Source: Deltaproteobacteria bacterium
Lineage (GTDB): Bacteria > Desulfobacterota > Desulfobacteria > Desulfobacterales > JAUVGT01
DNA length: 19,176 nucleotides
NCBI GenBank assembly: GCA_030593645.1
Contig: JAUVGT010000030.1
Span: 1 to 19,176, forward strand
Direction of reading: 5' to 3'
Below the pieces are notes generated by a model, which saw nothing but the letters and a program-made list of their open reading frames with translations, ran no database searches and had not been told where the DNA came from. This document shows positions 6,730 to 15,337 of this stretch, in pieces (position 1 is the first letter of the stretch; every line of letters starts with the position of its first letter). The translations under genes and the position numbers were made by a program.

Positions 6730-7366
6730 GGTTGCAATAAATATCAGGAGGTTTGATATCGTCAGGTTGGGAAAAAAAGATAAGTATCATCGAATTCTAG
6801 ACGCTGCGGTTAAGGTTTTTGCAAAACAGGGGTTTTTTCAATCGACCATTTCGCAGATCGCAAAACAGGCCGGTGTTGCGGATGGTACGATCTATTTATA
6901 TTTCAAAAATAAAGATGATATTCTGTTTCAGTTTTTCAGTTTTAAGACAAAGCAGGTGTTTGAGGGATTCAGGGAGGAAGTAGACAAAGCGGATAATGCG
7001 ATTGATAAACTCAGGAACCTCATACGGCGTCATCTTTATGAGTTTCAGCGCGATAGAAATATGGCCATTGTATATCAGACCGAAACGCATCAGAATAACC
7101 GTCTGGCAGAAGCCCAGATAAAAGAAATGTCCAAAATGTATCTTGATATTGTTTTAGAGATAGTCGAATTTGGTCAGGAAGAAGGGAGTATGCGGAGAGA
7201 TTTATATATGGGACTTGTAAAGCGGGTGATCATTGGTTCTGTGGATGAAGTCATTAACACGTGGATACATTCAGGTGGGAAATATGATCTGGTATCGATG
7301 GTTGATCCACTGGTGGAATTATTTATCAAAGGAGTCGGTGTGAATCATAGTCCTTCGACTGAATAA
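6728..7366 (+). CDS. TetR-family transcriptional repressor, FadR-like
   Basis: The N-terminal TetR DNA-binding domain is plain: KYHRILDAAVKVFAKQGF, then a helix-turn-helix TISQIAKQAGVADGTIYLYF. A helical ligand-binding and dimerisation domain follows. Total length is about 200-218 residues, as usual for the family. Its location beside an acyl-CoA dehydrogenase and the FadR-like operator at its promoter suggest a fatty-acid-degradation repressor that senses acyl-CoA. The start is uncertain. The first in-frame ATG (6710) lies upstream of the predicted transcription start, inside the operator. ATG 6728 is listed. The only strong Shine-Dalgarno (AGGAGG, 6746-6751) points to a later start, with ATC 6758 (6 nt away) or TTG 6767 (15 nt away) as candidates. 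The conserved domain begins at about residue 15 from 6728, so any of these starts keeps it. Confidence 0.88.
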   Translation: MVAINIRRFDIVRLGKKDKYHRILDAAVKVFAKQGFFQSTISQIAKQAGVADGTIYLYFKNKDDILFQFFSFKTKQVFEGFREEVDKADNAIDKLRNLIRRHLYEFQRDRNMAIVYQTETHQNNRLAEAQIKEMSKMYLDIVLEIVEFGQEEGSMRRDLYMGLVKRVIIGSVDEVINTWIHSGGKYDLVSMVDPLVELFIKGVGVNHSPSTE

Positions 7367-7431
7367 TTCAGTTTAGTAACAGAAATACCGGCTTGGGCGA
7401 AACAATCATTTTACTTTACAAATATAAACCC

Positions 7432-7437
7432 AAGGAG
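7432..7437 (+). promoter_or_regulatory. Ribosome-binding site of the acyl-CoA dehydrogenase gene
   Basis: AAGGAG lies 8 nt before ATG 7446 and fixes this start. No promoter-like pair is evident in the 79-nt gap after the TetR gene, so translation probably uses the shared transcript. Confidence 0.7.
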
Positions 7438-7445
7438 ATGAGATC

Positions 7446-9260
7446 ATGACACAATATATAGCGGATCGGCGGGATATCGACTTTGTTCTGCATGAACAAT
7501 TTAGGGCAGAAGACTTGAGTCAAAACGATGAATTTGCTGAATTCAATAAGAAAACAATCGATTTGATTTTGACTGAGGCGCGTAATCTTGCGATTAAAGA
7601 GTTCCTTCCCACACAGGAAGTCAGTGACAGGGAAGGGGTGCAATTTGAAGGCGGTAACGTAAAAGTACCGGAATCGTTTCACAGGGCGTATGAATTATTG
7701 AAAGAAGGAGAATGGGTTGCTCTGACCGAAGATCCTGATTACGGTGGACAGGGAATGCCAAGGGTTGTCGCATTGGCAACCCTGGAATATTTTGTCGGCG
7801 CAAATTTTGCGTTCATGATGTATCCCGGGTTAACCCATGGTGCCGGAAAACTGGTTGAGTCGTTTGGAACTGAAGAACAAAAAAAACTATTTCAGAAAAA
7901 ACTTTATACAGGTGAATGGTGCGGGACCATGCTCCTGACAGAACCTGAGGCAGGATCGGATGTCGGGGCGTTGACCACCACTGCGGTAGAGAATGATGAT
8001 GGAACATATTCAATAACAGGAAACAAGATTTTTATCTCCGGCGGAGAACATGACCTGGCCGAAAATATCATTCATCCTGTTTTAGCTCGTATTGAAGGGG
8101 CGCCGGCTGGAACAAAGGGCATTTCTCTTTTTCTTGTTCCAAAAATCTGGGTCAATGATGACGGGACTCTTGGTGAACATAACGATGTCGTTTGTACCGG
8201 GGTTGAAGAAAAAATGGGTATTCACGGGAATGCCACATGTTCAATGTCCCTGGGCAGTAAAGGAAAATGCAGGGGAACCCTGCTCGGTGAAGAGAACAAA
8301 GGAATGCGGGCCATGTTTTTGATGATGAATGAAGCCAGGCTGCTTGTCGGCCTGCAGGGATTTGCATGTGCCAGTGCATCATACATGTACGCGGTTAATT
8401 ATGCAAAACAGCGTATACAGGGGAAAAATCTCTTGAAGGCACTGGATAAGGATGCTCCGTCTGTACCGATCATTCAGCATCCCGATGTAAGACGTCAGCT
8501 TTTGAACATGAAAGTATATATCGAAGCCATGCGGAGTCTCTTATATTATGTCGGTATATGTGATGACCGGAGGGAGATATCAGAAGATCCCGAAGAGAAG
8601 GAAACGTTTGAGGGAATCATCGATCTTTTGATTCCGATCGCAAAAGGCTATATTACTGACAGGGCATTCGAAATCTGCAGCCAGGGTGTTCAGGTTTTTG
8701 GCGGGTATGGATATATTAAAGAGTATCCGGTGGAACAGCTTTTGAGGGACTGCAGAATCACAATGCTCTATGAAGGAACCAACGGAATTCAGGCAATGGA
8801 CCTGTTGGGGAGAAAACTCGGCCTGAACAATGGTAAACCCATCATGGATTTGCTTGTAGAAATCCAGAAAACGATCGGGGAAGCCAAGAAGATAGAATCG
8901 ATTCATGGTTATGCTGATAAGGTTGAAACCGCGGTTAATAAACTGGGTGAAATCGCGCTGCACATGGGCAAGACAGCTATGTCACCCGATGTGATGAAGG
9001 CTTTTGCTTTCGCTCATCCTTTCATGGAAGCCTGCGGAGATGTGATTCTTTCATGGATGCTTCTCTGGAGGGCGCTAATTGCCGCCACTGAGCTTGAAAA
9101 AGGGGCAAAGAAAAAACATGTCGCGTTTTACGAAGGACAGCTAAAAAGCGTGGAGTTTTTTACACATTCAATTTTACCGATTACACATGGAAAGATGGAA
9201 GCCATTTTAACAACCAATGGCGCGGCTGTTGAAATCTCAGAGGCTTCCTTTGGCGGATAG
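7446..9260 (+). CDS. Acyl-CoA dehydrogenase, long (about 600-residue) type
   Basis: A FAD enzyme of 604 residues that oxidises acyl-CoA to enoyl-CoA, the first step of beta-oxidation, and passes electrons to ETF. It shows the middle-domain signature LTEPEAGSDVGALTTTA, the GNATCSMSLG region, and the C-terminal signature QVFGGYGYIKEYPVEQLLRD. The catalytic base is E443 in LYEGTNGIQ. It exceeds the typical 380-residue dehydrogenases by an N-terminal segment and a C-terminal acyl-CoA dehydrogenase_C region, as in the FadE5/DmdC-like branch; that branch includes enzymes for long-chain or methylmercaptopropionyl substrates, so chain length is unproven. It is co-directional with the TetR gene (79-nt gap) and likely under the same operator. 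A bidirectional terminator follows. Confidence 0.94.
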   Translation: MTQYIADRRDIDFVLHEQFRAEDLSQNDEFAEFNKKTIDLILTEARNLAIKEFLPTQEVSDREGVQFEGGNVKVPESFHRAYELLKEGEWVALTEDPDYGGQGMPRVVALATLEYFVGANFAFMMYPGLTHGAGKLVESFGTEEQKKLFQKKLYTGEWCGTMLLTEPEAGSDVGALTTTAVENDDGTYSITGNKIFISGGEHDLAENIIHPVLARIEGAPAGTKGISLFLVPKIWVNDDGTLGEHNDVVCTGVEEKMGIHGNATCSMSLGSKGKCRGTLLGEENKGMRAMFLMMNEARLLVGLQGFACASASYMYAVNYAKQRIQGKNLLKALDKDAPSVPIIQHPDVRRQLLNMKVYIEAMRSLLYYVGICDDRREISEDPEEKETFEGIIDLLIPIAKGYITDRAFEICSQGVQVFGGYGYIKEYPVEQLLRDCRITMLYEGTNGIQAMDLLGRKLGLNNGKPIMDLLVEIQKTIGEAKKIESIHGYADKVETAVNKLGEIALHMGKTAMSPDVMKAFAFAHPFMEACGDVILSWMLLWRALIAATELEKGAKKKHVAFYEGQLKSVEFFTHSILPITHGKMEAILTTNGAAVEISEASFGG

Positions 9261-9270
9261 GATTGTAAAT

Positions 9271-9309
9271 AGAGCCTAAAATGCCTAAACTCTAAGCATT
9301 TTAGGCTCT
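9271..9309. terminator. Bidirectional terminator between convergent genes
   Basis: A perfect 14-bp stem, AGAGCCTAAAATGC (9271-9284) and GCATTTTAGGCTCT (9296-9309), has an 11-nt loop. It sits between the convergent acyl-CoA dehydrogenase and acyl-CoA ligase genes. The plus strand continues with TTT, and the minus strand with ATTTA. The CCTAAAATG-CCTAAACT string resembles the CTAAAGTG repeat family. Confidence 0.75.
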
Positions 9310-9325
9310 TTATGAATCCGGATAT

Positions 9326-11023
9326 TTACTTCCCGCCTTTTTCCATTTCTTCTTTTCTGAGATCTTTTTTCAATATTTTTCCAACGTTTGATTTTGGAAG
9401 ATCCTCTCTGAACTCAATTTCTGTCGGGAGTTTGTACGTGGCAAGCTTGCTCTTACAGTATTCAATGATCTCTTCCTTGGATGAGGTTTCATCTTCCTTG
9501 AGCACCGCGAATACTTTTATGGCTTCACCCCGTGATGGATGTGGAATTCCGATAGCCGCAGCCTCCAGGATTTTCGGGTTTTCATATAATACTTCTTCAA
9601 TATCACGGGGATACACATTATAACCCCCTGAGATAATCATATCTTTTTTGCGGTCCACGATGTAGAAATAACCTTCTTCATCCATCTTGCCAATATCTCC
9701 GGTACGCAGCCAGCCATCAATTACGGTTTCCGCGGTTGCCTCAGGCTTGTTCCAGTAACCTTTCATAATTTGCGGACCTTTGATAACCAGCTCCCCGATA
9801 TCTCCTATCGGCATCTCGGCAGTTCCATTTTCAAGATCTACAATACGGCACTCGGTATTTGAAATCGGAAGACCAATGCTTCCAACTTTTCGTTTTCCAC
9901 CGGCAAACGGATTAATGTGGGTCACAGGGCAGGATTCTGTCAAGCCGAATCCCTCTACAATGACCGCTCCTGTTTTTCTTTCAAAATCTTTGATGATTTC
10001 AACCGGGAGCGGTGCGCTTCCAGAAAAACAGCCTTTTATGGAGGTTAAATCCGTACTCTCGATTTTTGGATCGTTCAGCATACCGATGTACATGGTAGGG
10101 ACAAGAGGCGCGAAAGTCGGTTTAAATTTACCGATGGCTTCAAGCAGCGGTTCGGGTTGCGGCTTCGGGATAAGGATATCGCCCCATGCCATGTAGATGG
10201 CAAAATTCATAGCGGTCGTAAGACCGAAAACATGAAAAAAAGGCAATGCGCCAAGCATCACTTCCTTACCTTTTTCAAAAGAAGGGAACCAGGCTCGAAC
10301 CTGCTGGGCCTGCTTACTAAGATTGGAATGTGTCAGCATCACACCTTTTGAAACTCCGGTGGTTCCGCCGGTGTATTGATACATGGCTGTATCACTAAAG
10401 GAAAGTTCGACTTCAGGCGGACTGGATGTGCAGCTTGCCATCAGCGGTTTCCATTTAAAAACATCTTCCGCGGGTTTAACATCGGCTGCCAGTTTTTTCT
10501 TTTTAGCCACAAGTGGAAATAAGAGATTTTTGGGGAATGGAAGATAGTCACCGATTGATGTATAGATGATCTGTTTAATGCCTGTTTTCGGCCTGAGATC
10601 AATCATGCGATTTCCGAGAAGATCCAGTGTTATGAGTAATTTTGAGTTTGAATCATTGAACTGATGTTCAAGCTCCCGGTCTGAATAAAGGGGATTGTTC
10701 ATTACAACAATGCCGCCAATCTGTAAGATCGCATAGTAGCTTACAACACACGGGATTAAATTCGGCAGCAGTATGGACACGCTATCTCCTTTTTTAATCC
10801 CAAAATCATTTAAACAGGCTGCAAAACGATCCACCATTTTTTTTAATTCACGATATGTGATGGAGTAACCCTGAAAAGAAAGAGCCATGTTATCTGGAAA
10901 TTCATCGGCGGCTCTGTCGAGAAAAACCGGCAGGCAGGTTTCCTCAAAATCGACATTATCAGGGACATCTTTTTCATAATTTGACAGCCATGGTTTATCC
11001 TGGTATTTCAATTCTTCTGTCAT
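9326..11023 (-). CDS. fadD: Long-chain fatty acid-CoA ligase (AMP-forming)
   Basis: An adenylate-forming enzyme of 565 residues that activates fatty acids with ATP and CoA, giving acyl-CoA, AMP and PPi. Motifs in order: phosphate-binding loop YTGGTTGVSKG (217-227), GFGLTES (358-364), TGD (441-443) followed by the DRKKD hinge, and the adenylation lysine K549 in PKSNVGKILKK. Length and motifs fit FadD/LcfA-type ligases; chain-length preference is not visible. The start is supported by AAGGGAGG 5 nt before the ATG. It converges on the acyl-CoA dehydrogenase gene and diverges from the FeS-etfBA operon, so it supplies substrate to the same pathway. No clear FadR-like palindrome sits just before it, though the operator at 11319 could act on both directions. 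Confidence 0.93.
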   Translation of the reverse strand: MTEELKYQDKPWLSNYEKDVPDNVDFEETCLPVFLDRAADEFPDNMALSFQGYSITYRELKKMVDRFAACLNDFGIKKGDSVSILLPNLIPCVVSYYAILQIGGIVVMNNPLYSDRELEHQFNDSNSKLLITLDLLGNRMIDLRPKTGIKQIIYTSIGDYLPFPKNLLFPLVAKKKKLAADVKPAEDVFKWKPLMASCTSSPPEVELSFSDTAMYQYTGGTTGVSKGVMLTHSNLSKQAQQVRAWFPSFEKGKEVMLGALPFFHVFGLTTAMNFAIYMAWGDILIPKPQPEPLLEAIGKFKPTFAPLVPTMYIGMLNDPKIESTDLTSIKGCFSGSAPLPVEIIKDFERKTGAVIVEGFGLTESCPVTHINPFAGGKRKVGSIGLPISNTECRIVDLENGTAEMPIGDIGELVIKGPQIMKGYWNKPEATAETVIDGWLRTGDIGKMDEEGYFYIVDRKKDMIISGGYNVYPRDIEEVLYENPKILEAAAIGIPHPSRGEAIKVFAVLKEDETSSKEEIIEYCKSKLATYKLPTEIEFREDLPKSNVGKILKKDLRKEEMEKGGK

Positions 11024-11288
11024 GCTAACCTCCCTTTCCCGGTTGTTTAATGTTTTTTTTCGTGCTATACAAAAATCGTTTCAGTCTGCGCGGCAAGGGC
11101 TGAATATTTTCTTTCAGCACTATACCCGTATACTGAAATGACAAATTTTTCAACACTATCTGACGACAAATTTCTAAAAAATCCATAAATTTGTGTTTAC
11201 AAGGACAATTAATCAATATTCATTCTGATTCATCTGATGTTTAAGCGGTTTTCTCTCAATTCTTTATCATGGTTACAGCCAATTTTTC
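11024..11288. other. Divergent intergenic region, no gene seen
   Basis: This is the 5' region of the acyl-CoA ligase gene and upstream DNA of the FeS-etfBA operon. It is AT-rich. It contains the ligase ribosome-binding site (11029-11036) but no convincing minus-strand promoter pair and no recognised RNA. A short minus-strand frame (11025-11216) has no recognisable domain and I do not call it a gene. Confidence 0.4.
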
Positions 11289-11318
11289 TTGACACAGGGT
11301 GAGTACATTTGCTAAAAA
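11289..11318 (+). promoter_or_regulatory. Sigma-70 promoter of the FeS-etfBA operon
   Basis: TTGACA (11289-11294) and TAAAAA (11313-11318) are 18 nt apart. The string CATTTGCTAAAA and the operator directly after it repeat the design of the TetR promoter at 6683-6711. The start of transcription would fall in the operator, about 60 nt before the ATG. Confidence 0.75.
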
Positions 11319-11338
11319 ATGAATGAACGCTCATTCAT
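11319..11338. promoter_or_regulatory. FadR-like operator, second copy
   Basis: ATGAATGAACGCTCATTCAT differs from the 6710 palindrome at one base (C for T at the eleventh position), which breaks one pair of the symmetry. Its position just after the -10 box is the same. It likely places the FeS oxidoreductase and etfBA under the TetR/FadR-like repressor. Confidence 0.8.
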
Positions 11339-11386
11339 ATCGATTTTATTTATAGAACTCATTAATGAGGGGAAAATAGATATAAA

Positions 11387-13456
11387 ATGGAATCAATGTT
11401 AATATCTCCGGCCAAATTCATTTTTTTCGGGTTTTTACCCGGCTGGGTGCTGTCTTTGTCATTATTAATAATCGGTCTTGGTGTTTTTACTTATATCATA
11501 TGGAAACGGATCCTTCCAATTAAGAATGCCTCTCCTGATAACAGCCGTCTGGACCGGATTCCGGAACGCATTGTCAAACTGGCTAAATTGTGGTTTTTGC
11601 AGGCACGTCATCCGAGATATCCGTTCGTGGGAATTTTACATATCCTGATTTTCTTTGGATTTTTAATTCTTTCTGTCAGGACAGGGTCTTTATCTGTAAT
11701 CGGTATTTTTGAGAATTTTGAACTCCCCGGACTTGCATACAACCAGCCGCTGGGACAGGTTTACAACATCATAAAAGATTATACTGCCACTATTGTATTT
11801 TTTACATGTTTGATCGCTGCCGTTAGAAGAAGCCTTTTTAAACCCGCGAGATATAATGTTCCGGAAAAATACGGGCATGATCACACCCTGGAAGCTGTTT
11901 TTGTTCTGGCCATTATCATGGGTCTCATGATTTCTGAAAGTATTTTTGAAGCCGCGGCCGCTTCCGCCGGAAATGATGGTCATACTCCTCAACTCACGCT
12001 TGTGTGGATGTTTTCAGAGATTTTGAACGGATCATCACATGGGATGCTTCAAAAGACCCACCTGGTTTCATATTTCTTCCACGACGCTCTTTTTTTCTTT
12101 TTCCTGTGCTTTTTACCAATGGGTAAGCATTTTCATGTGATTACATCGGTATTCAATGTTTTTTTTATGAGGATTGATAAGGGGAACATAAAGCCGGTTG
12201 TTTATGGTGTTAATGATGAAGGTCTGGATGATCTGGAATCGTTTGGAGTAAAAAAGATCGAAGATTTTACCTGGAAACATATGCTTGATTTTTATTCATG
12301 CGCGGACTGCGGAAGGTGCTCTGATCACTGCCCTGCCAATGCGGCCGGCCGTCCTTTATCTCCTCGATTTATTAGCATTAAATGCAGGGATTTTTTGTTC
12401 AGGAAATACCCGGTAATTGGAAAGCCTTCAAATAATCGGGAGCTTATCGGTTCTGTCCTTGAGAAGGACGAGATCTGGTCGTGTACAACCTGCGGCGCCT
12501 GTGAAGAAGAATGCCCGCTTTTGATCGAATACATCGATAAGATCGTTGATGTCAGAAGAGGATTTGTAGATGACGGAAATGTTCCGCAATCACTTCAGAA
12601 ACCTCTGGGGGCACTTGAAAAACGAGGTAATCCCTGGGGGAAAATGGAGAAAAAGCGTGCCGACTGGGCAAAGGATGAAGACTTCAGCAAAGATTATACC
12701 GTTAAAATACTGGGAAGGAAAGAAAGTGCCGACACACTGTATTTTGTGGACAGTATTTCTTCCTATGATGATAGGATGCAGGATATCGCAAGAGCCACCG
12801 CGAGACTCCTTTCGGATTCCGGAATAGATTATGGTATCCTTGGAAAATTGGAAAAAGACAGCGGCCATGAAGTCAGACGGTTTGGAGAGGAGATGCTTTT
12901 CCAGGATTTAAAGGATAACAATACGGAAGCGATACTCAATTCAGGGGTAAAGAATATAGTTACCGCAGATCCGCACGCGTATAATGCCTTAAAAAACGAT
13001 TACGCGAATTTGCCGCCGGTAGTGCATATCAGCGAGGTCATCGAAAGGAAGGTAAAAACGGGAGATATTCGTCTGAAAGAGATCGAAGATAAAAGCCGTG
13101 TGTATACGTTTCATGATCCATGCTATCTTGGAAGGCACAATGAACTTTATGCCCCTCCTCGTGCAGTTATAGATGCCGTACCCGGAATAAAAAGAATTGA
13201 TATGAAAAAAAGTGGTGACCGTTCATTCTGCTGTGGCGGCGGTGGGCTGATGCTTTTTTATGAACCTGAGGAAGAGCAGAGAATGGGCGTGCTCAGAGTA
13301 GGAATGGCAAAGGAGGCCGGTGCAAATGTTATTGTGACTGCCTGTCCATTCTGCCTTGTTAATATTGAAGATGCCATAAAGGTGGCCGGTATGGAAGGGG
13401 AGATGAATGCCATTGATCTTACGGAATTGATTGACCGGCATGTCATAAGAGAATAG
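11387..13456 (+). CDS. Membrane HdrD-like FeS oxidoreductase, probable ETF:menaquinone oxidoreductase (EMO-type)
   Basis: A protein of 689 residues. The N-terminal 270 form about five or six membrane helices (around 18-37, 78-98, 130-148, 168-190, 225-258), as in NarI/cytochrome-b-like subunits. Two 4Fe-4S ferredoxin motifs follow: C305, C308, C311, C315 and C366, C369, C372, C376. Next are two CCG-type domains. The second is complete (C579, C615-C616, C653, C656). The first keeps the fold pattern but has lost all its cysteines. This matches the DUF224/EMO-type family proposed to pass electrons from ETF to menaquinone in anaerobic fatty-acid oxidisers; the etfBA genes directly downstream fit. 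The start is ATG 11387; the site GAGGGG lies somewhat far upstream, and ATG 11396 is possible. Expression is probably FadR-controlled. Confidence 0.88.
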   Translation: MESMLISPAKFIFFGFLPGWVLSLSLLIIGLGVFTYIIWKRILPIKNASPDNSRLDRIPERIVKLAKLWFLQARHPRYPFVGILHILIFFGFLILSVRTGSLSVIGIFENFELPGLAYNQPLGQVYNIIKDYTATIVFFTCLIAAVRRSLFKPARYNVPEKYGHDHTLEAVFVLAIIMGLMISESIFEAAAASAGNDGHTPQLTLVWMFSEILNGSSHGMLQKTHLVSYFFHDALFFFFLCFLPMGKHFHVITSVFNVFFMRIDKGNIKPVVYGVNDEGLDDLESFGVKKIEDFTWKHMLDFYSCADCGRCSDHCPANAAGRPLSPRFISIKCRDFLFRKYPVIGKPSNNRELIGSVLEKDEIWSCTTCGACEEECPLLIEYIDKIVDVRRGFVDDGNVPQSLQKPLGALEKRGNPWGKMEKKRADWAKDEDFSKDYTVKILGRKESADTLYFVDSISSYDDRMQDIARATARLLSDSGIDYGILGKLEKDSGHEVRRFGEEMLFQDLKDNNTEAILNSGVKNIVTADPHAYNALKNDYANLPPVVHISEVIERKVKTGDIRLKEIEDKSRVYTFHDPCYLGRHNELYAPPRAVIDAVPGIKRIDMKKSGDRSFCCGGGGLMLFYEPEEEQRMGVLRVGMAKEAGANVIVTACPFCLVNIEDAIKVAGMEGEMNAIDLTELIDRHVIRE

Positions 13457-13553
13457 AAGGTTTTAGAGTGCTCTATAATTAGCGTATGCTTAAAAAGTAA
13501 AACTGAAATAATTTTTTTCCATTACTTTTTTAGAATTGGAAATTATAAATACC

Positions 13554-13559
13554 AGGAGG
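13554..13559 (+). promoter_or_regulatory. Ribosome-binding site that fixes the etfB start
   Basis: AGGAGG lies 6 nt before ATG 13566. The in-frame ATG at 13536 lacks such a site and would add ten residues (MEIINTRRTI) not expected for EtfB. Confidence 0.8.
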
Positions 13560-13565
13560 ACTATC

Positions 13566-14357
13566 ATGGAAATATTAGTATGTGTAAAAAGGGTCCCGGA
13601 TACTTCTGAGAATGAAATTGAAGTAAATAGTAATGGGGCTGACATTGAACGGGATGACCTGGTTTACTCTGTCAATGAGTGGGACAACTACGCCGTAGAA
13701 GAGGCGATTCAGCTTCGAGATAAAGTCGGTGGAAGTGTCACGGTTGTTACTGTCGGAGACGATGAATCAGAGGAAGTATTGCGAAGAGAAATGGCCATGG
13801 GTGCTGATAAAGGAGTGCTTCTTTCAGATGACGCGTTTACAGGATCTGATGGGATGGGTACCACTGCCATTTTAAAGGCAGAAATTGAAAAAGGTAAATA
13901 TGATCTGATCCTGACTGGTGCTCAGGCGGATGATGGAGCCGGACAGATTGGCGGTATGCTGGCGTCCATACTTGATGTACCTTATGCTTCGCTTGTGAAT
14001 TATATTGAAGTTCTGGACGAGAATAAGATTAAGGTCGGCCGTGAAATTGAGGGTGGTAACCAGGAGATGAATGAACTCAATCTGCCTTGTGTTCTTTCCA
14101 TACAGACGGGTATCAACGAACCCCGTTATGTAGGTATCCGCGGGATTAGAAAGGTCGCGAAACTTGAAATACCGATTCATGGTGCTTCGGATCTTGGAAT
14201 ATCCGCGGATTCGGTGGGAGCAGCGGGCGCCAGGGTAAAACGGGTTGACTATTTTGTGCCGGATTTCGGAGAAGGTGCTGAAATTTTGGAAGGAAGCACT
14301 GATGAAAAAATAGAAAAAATGATTGAAATCTTAAAGGCCAAAGGAGGAATCAAATAA
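13566..14357 (+). CDS. etfB: Electron transfer flavoprotein, beta subunit
   Basis: A protein of 263 residues beginning MEILVCVKRVPDTSE, the standard EtfB opening. Other hallmarks are NEWDNYAVEEAIQLRD, the GADKGVLL region, and the AMP-binding ADDGAGQIGGMLAS segment. With EtfA it accepts electrons from the acyl-CoA dehydrogenase and should hand them to the membrane FeS protein encoded upstream. The gap after that gene is 109 nt and holds a weak AT-rich inverted repeat (AAAAAGTAA / TTACTTTTT, 13492-13530) and no strong promoter. The stop overlaps the etfA start by one base. Whether this ETF is bifurcating cannot be settled by eye. Confidence 0.95.
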   Translation: MEILVCVKRVPDTSENEIEVNSNGADIERDDLVYSVNEWDNYAVEEAIQLRDKVGGSVTVVTVGDDESEEVLRREMAMGADKGVLLSDDAFTGSDGMGTTAILKAEIEKGKYDLILTGAQADDGAGQIGGMLASILDVPYASLVNYIEVLDENKIKVGREIEGGNQEMNELNLPCVLSIQTGINEPRYVGIRGIRKVAKLEIPIHGASDLGISADSVGAAGARVKRVDYFVPDFGEGAEILEGSTDEKIEKMIEILKAKGGIK

Positions 14358-15328
14358 TGGGCTTACAGATTTTTACATACGCTATTCACAAAGCAGGGGT
14401 TGCTGATGATTCAGCCATGGAACTGATCGCTGCCGCTGGTAAAATCGATTCTGACGCGAAAGTAACCGCTATTGTCACCGGTTCAGGCGCGGAGCTTGAT
14501 CAGGTCTGTAACACTCTCAGTGAATGCTGCAGTGAAATATTGAAAATAGATCATGAGGCGCTGGCATATCCGAACGCTGAATTGATACGGAAACTTCTGG
14601 TTAAAATCCTTCCGGATAACGCGGTTTTTCTTGCAGTGCATGACACCTTTGGTATGGATCTCGCCCCGGGACTTTCGGTCAAGACAGAAAGCGCATTTGT
14701 GGCTGATGTCGTCGAGTTCGAAGGTGTTGATGGTAGTAATCTTAAAATAATAAGGCAGGAATACAGCGGCATGGTAAGTACACATGTAACCTGCGATATA
14801 TCCACCGGGGCAGTGCTGACATGCAGGCCCGGTTCATTTCAACCGGATGAAGTCACCGGGGCAGGCGGTCGGGTGATCGATAAATCCGGCGAATTTGGTG
14901 ATATTTCAGTTGGGCGGCGTTTTCTTGAAGTGGTTGAGGCGGAGATCGGGGACGTGGACATTACAAAGTCTGAAGTTCTTGTATCAATCGGCCGCGGCAT
15001 TGAGGATGAAGATAATATAGAAATCGCGGAAGATCTTGCAAAGGCCATGGGCGCGGATATATCCTGCAGCAGGCCGATTGTTGACGCCAAGTGGCTTGAA
15101 AAAGCCCGCCAGGTCGGCACTTCCGGCCAGACAGTAAAACCGAAAGTTTATTTGGCCTTGGGTATCAGCGGATCATTCCAGCATCTTGGCGGGCTAAAGG
15201 GATCTCCCTTTATCATAGCGGTAAACAAGAATCCCAAAGCTCCGATATTTCAGGTTGCAGATGTCGGTATCATTGAAGACATACTTGAATTTGTACCTGA
15301 GTTGACCGAAAAAATAGAAGAGGGTTAA
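14357..15328 (+). CDS. etfA: Electron transfer flavoprotein, alpha subunit
   Basis: A protein of 323 residues. The C-terminal FAD domain has the family signature: YLALGISGSFQHLGGLKGS then AVNKNPKAPIFQVADVGI and FVPELTEKI. The N-terminal domain matches the EtfA fold. It carries the redox FAD and pairs with EtfB as a soluble cytoplasmic electron carrier. The start ATG overlaps the etfB stop (TAATG), typical of translational coupling. A short AAAGGAGG precedes it inside etfB. It is the last gene of the operon and is followed by a nested inverted repeat. Confidence 0.96.
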   Translation: MGLQIFTYAIHKAGVADDSAMELIAAAGKIDSDAKVTAIVTGSGAELDQVCNTLSECCSEILKIDHEALAYPNAELIRKLLVKILPDNAVFLAVHDTFGMDLAPGLSVKTESAFVADVVEFEGVDGSNLKIIRQEYSGMVSTHVTCDISTGAVLTCRPGSFQPDEVTGAGGRVIDKSGEFGDISVGRRFLEVVEAEIGDVDITKSEVLVSIGRGIEDEDNIEIAEDLAKAMGADISCSRPIVDAKWLEKARQVGTSGQTVKPKVYLALGISGSFQHLGGLKGSPFIIAVNKNPKAPIFQVADVGIIEDILEFVPELTEKIEEG

Positions 15329-15337
15329 TGAATATAA

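Noticed and set aside
8580..8963. 127-residue minus-strand frame inside the acyl-CoA dehydrogenase
   Set aside because: Antisense shadow of a well-supported enzyme gene; no domain recognised.
11025..11216. Minus-strand 63-residue frame upstream of the acyl-CoA ligase
   Set aside because: Low-complexity basic peptide in AT-rich leader DNA, with no domain and no good ribosome-binding site.
11214..11236. TTCATTC and TTCATC half-sites before the acyl-CoA ligase
   Set aside because: They are in direct, not inverted, orientation and do not form the FadR-like palindrome.
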